Origin: Hyphomicrobiales bacterium | GTDB lineage: Bacteria > Pseudomonadota > Alphaproteobacteria > Rhizobiales > Xanthobacteraceae | DNA: 34,007 nt | Assembly: GCA_017304555.1 (NCBI GenBank) | Contig: JAFKKS010000264.1 | Location: 1 to 34,007 of the forward strand | Direction of reading: 5' to 3' | Part shown: positions 27,365 through 34,007 of the stretch, piece after piece | Layout of the letters: each line of letters starts with the position of its first letter | Numbering within the stretch: the stretch's first letter is position 1 | Position numbers and translations under genes: made by a program | Notes under the pieces: generated by a model | The model's database searches: none | What the model was told of the DNA's origin: nothing | The model's input: the letters and a program-made list of their open reading frames with translations, nothing else

Positions 27365-30353
27365 GGAGACGCACTCCTTCCGGGTCGACGAACACTGGCG
27401 AACAAATCACCACGTCCTGATCATTGTTGCGCATCGCGTCGAACGCGTGCACGCGTTCGCCGTGGCGCGCCGGCCCGTTCACCACGAGCGCAAGGCCGAT
27501 CCAGCCCTCGCATGTCGGCGAGTAGGCGACCGATGTGACGTAGCCTTGATCGTTGGCGGCGACGGCGGCGGCGCCGCCTGGGAGGATATGCGCGCCAGCG
27601 GTCAGACGCCGCCCCTTCTCGACCGGGCGAATGCCAACGAGCGTCGGACGGTCCGGCGCCATAAGCGCCGGACGGCCGGCCATCACCCGGCCGATGTAAT
27701 CCCTTTTCGTCGACATCATGCGGCCGAGCCCAAGGTCGCGCGCGACCGTTTGCCCATTCAATTCGTTACCCGCGACGTGCCCCTTCTCGATCCGCATCAC
27801 GCTCTGCGCTTCGGTTCCATAGGGGCAACCGCCAAGCGCACCGCACAGCGCCATGAGAGCTTCGAGAACGGCGGCGCCATAGCGCGCCGGCACCGCGAGT
27901 TCGTAGGCGAGCTCGCCCGAGAACGAGATGCGAAACAGCCGCGTCGGTATGCCTCGCAGGGGAATCTCACGGCACCCCATATACGGCAATGCGTCATTCG
28001 ACAGGTCGACGTCTGGCCCATAAAGCTGCATCAGCAGCTCGCGTGCTTTCGGTCCGGCCACCGCATATTGCGACCACTGCTCGGTGACCGAAACCATGCT
28101 GACATCGAGTTCGGGCCACAGCGCCTGATGGCAGAATTCCAGATGCTGCATGATCTTTGCGGCATTCGCGGTGGTCGTCGACATCACATAGTGATCTTCG
28201 GCGAAGCGCGACGTGGTCCCATCGTCCATGACGAAGCCGTCCTCGCGCAGCATCACGCCATAGCGCGCCTTGCCGACGGGGAGCGTCGAGAACGTGTTGA
28301 CGTAGACACGATCGAGAAATGCCGCAGCGTCTCGCCCTTGGATGTCGATGCGGCCCAGCGTCGAGACGTCGCAGACGCCGACGACCGAGCGAACCGTCCG
28401 CACTTCCCTCACAACGGTCGTGAGCCAGTCCTTCTCCCCGGATCGCGGAAAATATTGCGGTCGAAGCCACGGGCCGGCCTCGACCATGACGGCGCCATTT
28501 TCGAGCGCCCAGGCGTGCCCCGCCGTATGCCGCGTCGGCCTGAAATGCCGGTCGCGATGATGTCCTGCAAAGGCGCCGATCGCCACCGGCTGGTGTGGCG
28601 GGCGCGACAGGATCGTGCCGACATCGCTCATCGCCTGCCCTGTCAGGGCCGCCATCATCGCGTGGCCGTTGAGATTCGATGTCTTGCCCTGGTCGGTCGC
28701 CATGCCGAGCGTCGTGTAACGCTTCAAATGCTCGATGGAGCGAAAGCCCTCAGCATGGGCGAGCGTGATATCATCGGCCGTCACGTCGTTCTGCAGATCG
28801 ACAAATGCTTTGTGGCGGCTCTCGGCAACGTGCCATAGCGGCGCGACGGCGGTCGGCTCATCCTCCGCGCGTGGTTGCGGCGCAGGCGCGGCCGAGAAAC
28901 CGCAAGCGGCAGCAGCAGCCGCGCCCGCTTCGCTTCCCTTGCGCAGGCTTTCCGCCAGCCCGAGGTCACCGTTCGCCGCGCCGGCCACCGTCATGCCGTC
29001 CGGCAAATCGCCTGGGACGAACGTCGACAGCGCGTCCGACCAGCGCGGCTTCCCGCCGCGATGCGTGGTGAGCGCAACTTGCGGATTCCAGCCGCCCGAT
29101 ACGGCAACGAGGTCGGCTGTGAGTATCTGGCGTTTTCCGGCAACTGAAACGATGGCGGAGGTCACGCCCCTCGCACCACCCGTGACGTTGACAATGTATC
29201 CTCCGAGCAGAACGCGCACGCCGCCGGCGGCGGCCGCCTTGGTGAGGTTCTCGTCGACGCTCGCACGCGGATCGACAACTGCCTCAACCTGCGCGCCTGC
29301 GGCGACAAGGTCGGCAGCAGTCCGCCAGCCGTCATCATTGGTTGTGAAGACGACCGCCTTGCGTCCAGGCAAGACACCGAAACGATTCAAATAGGTGCGT
29401 ACCGCCGACGCCAGCATGACGCCGGGCCGATCGTTACCGCCGAATACAATGGGACGCTCGGTTGCCCCCATCGCGTTGACGCAACGCTTCGCGGCGATGT
29501 GCCAGAACCGCTGGCGTGGAACGCCGGCCGCAGGAGCCGTCACGTGGTCCGCAACGCGTTCGAGCGCGCCATAGACTTCACTGTCGTAGGCGCCGAAAAC
29601 CTGTGTGCGCGACATCACGCAGACATTTGGCAGGCTCCTGAGTTCTCCGCCCGCCGCAGCCGCGAACAGATGCGCGGGAGCGTCATCGATCGTCTGGCGC
29701 TCGCTTAGAAGACGGCCGCCCAACTGCGCATCGTCCTCGCAAAGAATGACGCGTGCACCACTGCGCCCGGCCGCGAGAGCGGCCGCAAGCCCAGCGGGGC
29801 CGGAACCGACGACCAGGACGTCGCAGAATGCGTAAGCTTTTTCGTAGTGGTCGGGATCCGGGCTTTCGCTTGCCCGCCCGAGGCCGGCGGCGCGGCGAAT
29901 GAGCGGCTCGTAGACCTTCTCCCAGAAAGACGCCGGCCACATGAAGGTCTTGTAGTAGAAGCCGCCGACGAACAGCGGCGATGCGATCTGATTGATCGCA
30001 AGGATGTCGAAGGCGAGCGACGGCCAGCGGTTCTGGCTCGCGGCTTCCAGGCCGTCATAAAGCTCGATCGTGGTCGCTCTCGTATTCGGCTCGCGTCGCG
30101 CGCCACCCCGCAACTCGATCAGCGCGTTCGGCTCCTCGGGGCCTGCGCTGAAGATGCCGCGCGGCCGGTGATACTTGAACGAACGGCCGATGAGTTTGAC
30201 GCCGGCGGCGATCAAGGCCGACGCGAGCGTGTCACCCGCATAGCCGCTGTAAGACTTGCCGTCGAAGGTGAACGCCAGCGGCCGGTTGCGATCGACGCGG
30301 CCTTCGATCGCGCCTCCAGCCGGGAGACGATTGGGTTGCGCCATGTCGCTCAT
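27357..30353 (-). CDS. soxA: Sarcosine oxidase alpha subunit
   Basis: A 998-residue subunit of heterotetrameric sarcosine oxidase, which demethylates sarcosine to glycine and passes the one-carbon unit to tetrahydrofolate. An N-terminal 2Fe2S-ferredoxin-like domain without cysteines (about 20-90) is followed by a Rossmann domain with DVLVVGSGPAGLAAALAAG (about 178-196) for the NAD cofactor. The C-terminal third is a folate-binding aminomethyltransferase (GCV_T) domain with VGVCDVSTLGRIDIQGRDAAAFLDRVY. ATG at 30353 overlaps the soxD stop as ATGA; a longer reading to 30467 would run through soxD. Length and domain order are normal. Confidence 0.95.
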   Translation of the reverse strand: MSDMAQPNRLPAGGAIEGRVDRNRPLAFTFDGKSYSGYAGDTLASALIAAGVKLIGRSFKYHRPRGIFSAGPEEPNALIELRGGARREPNTRATTIELYDGLEAASQNRWPSLAFDILAINQIASPLFVGGFYYKTFMWPASFWEKVYEPLIRRAAGLGRASESPDPDHYEKAYAFCDVLVVGSGPAGLAAALAAGRSGARVILCEDDAQLGGRLLSERQTIDDAPAHLFAAAAGGELRSLPNVCVMSRTQVFGAYDSEVYGALERVADHVTAPAAGVPRQRFWHIAAKRCVNAMGATERPIVFGGNDRPGVMLASAVRTYLNRFGVLPGRKAVVFTTNDDGWRTAADLVAAGAQVEAVVDPRASVDENLTKAAAAGGVRVLLGGYIVNVTGGARGVTSAIVSVAGKRQILTADLVAVSGGWNPQVALTTHRGGKPRWSDALSTFVPGDLPDGMTVAGAANGDLGLAESLRKGSEAGAAAAAACGFSAAPAPQPRAEDEPTAVAPLWHVAESRHKAFVDLQNDVTADDITLAHAEGFRSIEHLKRYTTLGMATDQGKTSNLNGHAMMAALTGQAMSDVGTILSRPPHQPVAIGAFAGHHRDRHFRPTRHTAGHAWALENGAVMVEAGPWLRPQYFPRSGEKDWLTTVVREVRTVRSVVGVCDVSTLGRIDIQGRDAAAFLDRVYVNTFSTLPVGKARYGVMLREDGFVMDDGTTSRFAEDHYVMSTTTANAAKIMQHLEFCHQALWPELDVSMVSVTEQWSQYAVAGPKARELLMQLYGPDVDLSNDALPYMGCREIPLRGIPTRLFRISFSGELAYELAVPARYGAAVLEALMALCGALGGCPYGTEAQSVMRIEKGHVAGNELNGQTVARDLGLGRMMSTKRDYIGRVMAGRPALMAPDRPTLVGIRPVEKGRRLTAGAHILPGGAAAVAANDQGYVTSVAYSPTCEGWIGLALVVNGPARHGERVHAFDAMRNNDQDVVICSPVFVDPEGVRLRG

Positions 30354-30634
30354 GACGTTGCCGTCCACGACTTCGACGTGCGCGTCAGTTTGGCGCCCTC
30401 GATCACATGCGTGCGCGTGTTGCGCGTGACCGTCAGCCAGGAGCGGCAGCCGCCCCCGTGATACCAAAGCTCATCGTGCAGCCCTGCGGGATTGTCGCGG
30501 AGGTGAACGTATTCGTGGAACCTTGCAGCGGCGTCCGGTGACGCCGGATCCGGCCGCTGCGCGAGAGACGCATCGCCGAGATAGGTGAACTCCGTGAGGT
30601 CACGGACGCCGCAGAAAGGGCATGGAATGCGCAT
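30350..30634 (-). CDS. soxD: Sarcosine oxidase delta subunit
   Basis: A 94-residue zinc-binding subunit. The ligands match the family: Cys5 and Cys8 in CPFC, His59, and Cys63 in HGGGC. The LGDASLAQRPDP and FHEYVHLRDNPAGLHDELWYH stretches are typical. It lies 9 bases after soxB and overlaps soxA by four. It binds SoxB in the heterotetramer and is needed for assembly. Confidence 0.95.
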   Translation of the reverse strand: MRIPCPFCGVRDLTEFTYLGDASLAQRPDPASPDAAARFHEYVHLRDNPAGLHDELWYHGGGCRSWLTVTRNTRTHVIEGAKLTRTSKSWTATS

Positions 30635-30643
30635 GACGTCGTC

Positions 30644-31894
30644 TCAATGCAAATTCGGTTGGGCGCCCGCGCCCTTCTCGTCGATGACGGCGCCCGAGGC
30701 GAAACGATCCAGTCGGTACGCCGCGGCGTTCGGATGGGATTGCCCCGTCGCGATGAGGTGAGCAAAGCACCAGCCCGAGGCGGGGGTCGCCTTGAAGCCG
30801 CCATAGCACCAGCCGCAATTGAGAAAGAGGTTTTCGACCGGCGTGCGGTCGATGATCGGCGAGCCATCCATCGACATGTCCATGAGGCCGCCCCACGAAC
30901 GCAGCAGCCGCACGCGCCCGATCATCGGCATCAGCGCCATGCCGCTCTCGCAAACATCTTCGACGACGGGCAGATTGCCGCGCCGCGCATACGAGTTGTA
31001 GCCGTCGATGTCGCCGCCAAAGACCAGCCCGCCCTTGTCGGACTGGCTGACGTAGAAGTGGCCGGCGCCGAAGGTGATGACGCCCGGCACCAGCGGCTTC
31101 AGCCCTTCGGACACGAAAGCTTGCAGCACATGGCTCTCGATCGGCAGCCGAAGCCCCGCCATCGCGCCGAGTTGCGAGGTTGCCCCGGCGACCGCGAGAC
31201 CAACCTTCTTTGCCTTGATATCGCCGCGCGTCGTTTTCAATCCAACAACACGACCGTCTTCGATTGCGAGACCGACGACCTCGCAATTCTCGATGATATC
31301 GACGCCCCGATCACTCGCACCGCGCGCAAAGCCCCAAGCGACGGCGTCGTGACGCGCGGTGCCGCCGCGCCGCTGCAGCAAGCCGCCCTGGATCGGAAAA
31401 CGCGCGTCGTCGAAATTCAGAAACGGCGCCATCGCCTTCACGGCGTTACGGTCCAGCAACTCCGCATCCGCACCGTGCAGCCGCATGGCGTTGCCGCGCC
31501 GCGCATAGGCGTCGCGCTGCGCGTCGGAGTGATAGAGGTTGAGTACGCCGCGCTGGCTGACCATGGCGTTGTAGTTGAAATCCTGCTCCAGTCCTTCCCA
31601 CAGCTTCAACGACTGCTCGTAGAAGGCCTCGTTACCGGGGAGGAGATAGTTGGAGCGGATGATCGTCGTATTGCGCCCGACATTGCCGCCGCCGAGCCAC
31701 CCTTTTTCGATTAGCGCGACATTTGAAATGCCGTGGTTCTTGGCGAGGTAGTAGGCCGTCGCGAGCCCATGCCCGCCGGCCCCCACCACGACCACGTCGT
31801 AAGCGTCACGTGGGGTCGCCTTACGCCACTGCTCGGTCCAATTGCGGTGAGCGGTCAGTGCGTTCTTGGCCAGGGAGAAGACGGCGGAGGAAAT
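30644..31894 (-). CDS. soxB: Sarcosine oxidase beta subunit, start codon abnormal
   Basis: FAD/FMN subunit of sarcosine oxidase that oxidises the methylamine. The FAD motif VVVGAGGHGLATAYYLAK and the FMN-linking His (about His182 in GGTARHDAVAWGFA) are present, as is the C-terminal WCYGGFKATPASGWCFAHLIA. The family N-terminus FSLAKNALTAHRNW is normally preceded by five or six residues and an ATG. Here no ATG or GTG is available. The codon in the right place is ATT at 31894, giving 416 residues, the expected length. A TTG at 31969 is in frame but adds 25 unrelated residues and overlaps the divergent regulator start. A CTG at 31873 is another option. The start may be rare, mutated or mis-sequenced. 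Confidence 0.88.
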   Translation of the reverse strand: MSSAVFSLAKNALTAHRNWTEQWRKATPRDAYDVVVVGAGGHGLATAYYLAKNHGISNVALIEKGWLGGGNVGRNTTIIRSNYLLPGNEAFYEQSLKLWEGLEQDFNYNAMVSQRGVLNLYHSDAQRDAYARRGNAMRLHGADAELLDRNAVKAMAPFLNFDDARFPIQGGLLQRRGGTARHDAVAWGFARGASDRGVDIIENCEVVGLAIEDGRVVGLKTTRGDIKAKKVGLAVAGATSQLGAMAGLRLPIESHVLQAFVSEGLKPLVPGVITFGAGHFYVSQSDKGGLVFGGDIDGYNSYARRGNLPVVEDVCESGMALMPMIGRVRLLRSWGGLMDMSMDGSPIIDRTPVENLFLNCGWCYGGFKATPASGWCFAHLIATGQSHPNAAAYRLDRFASGAVIDEKGAGAQPNLH

Positions 31895-31937
31895 TGGCCC
31901 GCTCGGCCGGCAAAATGTGCTATCGCTGACCGCGTTT

Positions 31938-31949
31938 CTTACCTGTAAG
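31938..31949. promoter_or_regulatory. Palindrome CTTACCTGTAAG in the soxB/regulator gap
   Basis: CTTAC and GTAAG arms flank two bases, ending 10 bases before the regulator ATG at 31960. It lies in the 65-base gap between divergent soxB and the AraC-type gene, so it could be an operator or part of a promoter. It is short, and I cannot match it to a known GbdR site. Confidence 0.3.
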
Positions 31950-31959
31950 CGACGTTTCC

Positions 31960-32970
31960 ATGTCCACAAAGGACAACACAGTTCCAGCCAGACCGAAAAC
32001 GATCGGATTTCTCCTGGTGGAGAACTTCTCGCTGTTGTCGTTCGCTGTCGCTGTCGAACCGCTGCGGGCGGCGAACGTCCTGAGCGGCCGCAACCTCTAC
32101 GCCTGGCGCTTCATCGCCCCGAACGAGATTGCGGCGACCGCTTCCATCGGCGTGAAGCTCCACCTCGATGGCGATCTCGCAAGCGACGAGCGGCTGGACA
32201 TGCTTTTCGTTTGTGCCGGCGGCAATCCGGCGCGCCATCGCGATCCGGCGACGTTTCGCTGGCTGCGCCGCCTTGCACGGCGCGGCACGCCCCTCGGCGG
32301 CCTCTCCGGCGGCTCCTATGTCCTTGCGCGCGCCGGCCTCCTCGACAATCGCCGCTGCACGATTCACTGGGAGCACATGGCGGCGTTCCGCGAGGAGTTC
32401 CCACACATCGATGTGCGCGCCACCCTGTTCGAGATCGATCGCGACCGCTATTCGTGCGCCGGCGGTATCGCCTCGCTCGACATGATGCATGCGATCATCG
32501 AAGGGGATTGCGGGGCGGCATTGGCCAACGCCGTCACCGAATGGTTCGTCCAGACATCCGTGCGTCCCGGCAGCGGCGCGCAACGGATGGAACCGCGCGA
32601 GCGGCTCCATATTCTCAACGAGCCGCTGATCAAAGCCATCAAGTTCATGGAGCGGCGCTTTGACGAGCCAATCGACGTCAACGCTCTCGCCAACGTGGCG
32701 GGTGTGTCGGCGCGCCATCTACAACGCCTCTTTGCGCAACATCTCGGAACCACCGTAGAGAAATATCTCTTCTCGCTACGCCTCGATAGAGGGCGCGAGC
32801 TCCTGCGCCAATCGAACCTTCCCGTTCTCGATGTCGCGCTCGCGTCCGGGTTCTCGACAGCCGGTCACTTTTCCCGTTCATACAAGGCAAAGTTCGGGTT
32901 GGCGCCGCGCGACGAGCGCCGCGCGGCCCGCATCGTCTCCCTCAGCCGCAAGCCTGTACGACCCCGCTGA
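31960..32970 (+). CDS. AraC-family regulator with GATase1-like domain (GbdR/GlxA type)
   Basis: A 336-residue regulator. Residues about 12-190 form a DJ-1/GATase1-like sensor domain, with GLSGGSYVLARAGLLDNRRCTIHWEH at 114-139; the usual nucleophile region has Gly-Gly-Ser here. Residues about 235-325 are the paired AraC helix-turn-helix motifs (VNALANVAGVSARHLQRLF and VLDVALASGFSTAGHFSRSYKAKFGLAPR). This architecture is that of GbdR, CdhR and relatives, which activate glycine betaine, dimethylglycine, sarcosine or carnitine genes. It diverges from soxBDAG, so regulation of sarcosine use is the natural reading. Confidence 0.9.
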   Translation: MSTKDNTVPARPKTIGFLLVENFSLLSFAVAVEPLRAANVLSGRNLYAWRFIAPNEIAATASIGVKLHLDGDLASDERLDMLFVCAGGNPARHRDPATFRWLRRLARRGTPLGGLSGGSYVLARAGLLDNRRCTIHWEHMAAFREEFPHIDVRATLFEIDRDRYSCAGGIASLDMMHAIIEGDCGAALANAVTEWFVQTSVRPGSGAQRMEPRERLHILNEPLIKAIKFMERRFDEPIDVNALANVAGVSARHLQRLFAQHLGTTVEKYLFSLRLDRGRELLRQSNLPVLDVALASGFSTAGHFSRSYKAKFGLAPRDERRAARIVSLSRKPVRPR

Positions 32971-33017
32971 GGGTCACGTCTCAAACGCGCGTGTTGCGGC
33001 CCGAGCCGCTGCCGGGT

Positions 33018-33575
33018 TCACAGCCGAGCGGACAAGCCGGCCGGCACACTGGGCGACTGCGCCGGCCGCATATCGGCCCACCATCTCTCCACCGCCGCTG
33101 CCTCCGCCGGCAGCGAAACAAAGAACGGCGAGGCAAACTGCGCCCACGCTTCGTAGAACGTCGGCGAAACCGCGGTGAGAATGGGCACCTTGGCTTCCAT
33201 CGCGGCGGCGAAAGCAGGCGCGAGGCCCGCGCGCGCCGCTTCGAGCTAGCCGAATTTGCTCAGGATCACGAGATCGCATCCCGCTGCGATATCGCGCTGG
33301 ATCGCGTCGCTAGCGGAGACGGCGCCGGCCCCATCGAGGTGACAAGCTTCCGAACCAGGCCCGAGGTCCTGAAAGATCGGATGCAGGCTTCCGTCACAAA
33401 TGCTTCGCAACCGGCCGGCGCTGCAGGCGCGATCGGCCAGCCCGTGCCCCTCCTCGATAACACCGGCAATGCGCGTGGACGACTTCCGGCGATCGACGAA
33501 TTCGCGAAACAGGTCTTGAACAACAGCGCTGGGCGCGCCCTGCACGACCGCGATGATCTTGGCGGCTTCACTCAT
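33018..33575 (-). pseudogene. DUF2478-type protein interrupted by an in-frame amber codon
   Basis: From ATG at 33575 (GGGAGAG upstream) one reads 109 residues ending DIAAGCDLVILSKFG, then TAG at 33248-33246. The same frame stays open to 33018 with LEAARAGLAPAFAAAMEAKVPILTAVSPTF and more. In relatives I recall, SKFG is followed by Lys then LEA, so one base change from AAG to TAG explains the stop. The whole length, 185 codons including the amber, fits the family. DUF2478 proteins have no settled function; the preserved C-terminal frame argues that the stop is recent, an error, or read through. It diverges from nnrS across a gap holding an FNR/NnrR-type palindrome. Confidence 0.75.
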
Positions 33576-33650
33576 TGTGCTCTCCCGAAGGCGGCAATCC
33601 TGCGCCTTGGATCAACGCATGACAATCCGGCAGACCGGCGGGTACTTTTT

Positions 33651-33664
33651 TTGCGCTAGCGCAA
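33651..33664. promoter_or_regulatory. FNR/NnrR-type binding site (perfect palindrome TTGCGCTAGCGCAA)
   Basis: A perfect 14-base palindrome of the TTGnnnnnnnnCAA form bound by the CRP/FNR superfamily, with the TTGCG-N4-CGCAA version close to sites of nitric-oxide-responsive NnrR/DNR regulators. Its centre is about 45 bases from the nnrS ATG and about 82 from the DUF2478 start, so it could serve either gene. With a centre at -41.5, the nnrS transcript would begin almost at the ATG, and the DUF2478 transcript would have a leader of about 40 bases. NnrS is a known member of NO regulons, which supports the call. Confidence 0.7.
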
Positions 33665-33702
33665 GATCGAACGGCCAAACGCAATGTATCGTGTCCGAGA
33701 CC

Positions 33703-34007
33703 ATGAAGACGCCCTCACCTACCTATCCGCCGATCCTGCTGCACGCGTTTCGCATCTGCTTCTTGCTCGCGGCGATCTGGGCAGCAGCGGCCGTCCCTCT
33801 CTGGCTCCTCTCCTATTCCGGGATCATCAGCCTTTCGAGCGCCTATGGCGATGTGAACTGGCACGCACATGAACTGATCTTCGGCTATGCGGCGCTCGTC
33901 GTTTGCGGCTTCCTGTTTACGGCGATACCGAACTGGACCGGCCGCCTTCCAGTCTCCGGTTGGCCCTTGGCCACCCTCGTATTCCTTTGGCTGGTTGGGC
34001 GCATCGC
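33703..34007 (+). CDS. nnrS: NnrS family protein, N-terminal part
   Basis: The first 101 codons of a membrane protein that continues beyond the right edge with no stop. It shows an N-terminal membrane segment (CFLLAAIWAAAAVPLWLLS at about 19-37), the hallmark WHAHELIFGYAALVVCGFL with His residues that may bind haem, and the family motif TAIPNWTGRLPVSGWP. NnrS is a haem- and copper-containing inner-membrane protein linked to nitrosative stress and denitrification. ATG at 33703 with a weak GAG site is preferred over an in-frame GTG at 33691. A 62-residue frame at 33684-33872 is a shadow of this gene. Confidence 0.88.
   Translation, partial: MKTPSPTYPPILLHAFRICFLLAAIWAAAAVPLWLLSYSGIISLSSAYGDVNWHAHELIFGYAALVVCGFLFTAIPNWTGRLPVSGWPLATLVFLWLVGRI

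Noticed and set aside
30647-31714. Long plus-strand reading frame of 355 codons
   Set aside because: It is antisense to soxB along its whole length, and soxB has clear family motifs.
32974-33279. Separate small minus-strand gene of 101 codons after the regulator
   Set aside because: It is out of frame with the DUF2478-type sequence that occupies the same DNA and shows no family features.
33646-33664. T-run plus palindrome as a rho-independent terminator
   Set aside because: The T-run precedes the palindrome on the plus strand and becomes an A-run on the minus strand, and the palindrome has no room for a loop, so it does not fit a terminator in either direction.

Overview
The window is GC-rich, gene-dense chromosomal DNA. 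Its gene content suggests an alphaproteobacterium, most likely of the rhizobial order Hyphomicrobiales. The pointers are the heterotetrameric sarcosine oxidase order soxB-D-A-G, a GbdR-type AraC regulator, several solute-specific ABC importers, family III CoA-transferases and an nnrS gene. This is inferred from family content, not from a marker gene. I see no rRNA, tRNA, CRISPR array, insertion sequence or phage gene, and no gene-free stretch longer than 300 bases.

Layout. (1) 1-92 (-) is the start of a gene that looks like the branched-chain 2-oxoacid dehydrogenase E1 alpha subunit and runs off the left edge. (2) 303-5807 (-) is a five-gene catabolic run: PLP aminotransferase, SDR, alpha/beta hydrolase, M20 carbamoylase-like amidohydrolase and amidase. 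It diverges from 6050-9583 (+), an NMT1/SsuA-type ABC importer followed by an overlapping GntR/FCD regulator. Together these look like one import-and-hydrolysis regulon for an organic nitrogen compound I cannot identify. (3) 9598-12818 (-) holds two family III CoA-transferases flanking a DsbA/HCCA-isomerase-like protein, with a divergent LysR gene at 12981-13913. (4) 13917-19359 (-) is a dipeptide/oligopeptide ABC operon (dppABCDF-like) whose binding-protein gene is broken. (5) 19571-22058 (+) is an MFS transporter followed by a class V aminotransferase-like protein. (6) 22084-25883 (-) is an FbpABC-type importer whose binding-protein gene has lost its signal peptide and reading frame. (7) 25958-26746 (+) is a crotonase. 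(8) 26774-about 31894 (-) is sarcosine oxidase soxBDAG, with a divergent AraC/GATase-like regulator at 31960-32970. (9) 33018-34007 is a DUF2478-type gene with an in-frame amber codon, a perfect FNR/NnrR-type palindrome, and the start of nnrS, which runs off the right edge.

Two things stand out. The 0.3-9.6 kb cluster could be an uncharacterised pathway: its SDR lacks most of the standard catalytic residues, and its aminotransferase has Lys where the carboxylate-binding Arg is normally found. Second, four genes carry visible lesions: two binding proteins with small frameshifting deletions, one premature amber, and a soxB with no normal start codon. Either this genome is losing accessory functions or the assembly has local errors. 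Reads would settle which. I found no convincing defence system or mobile element.
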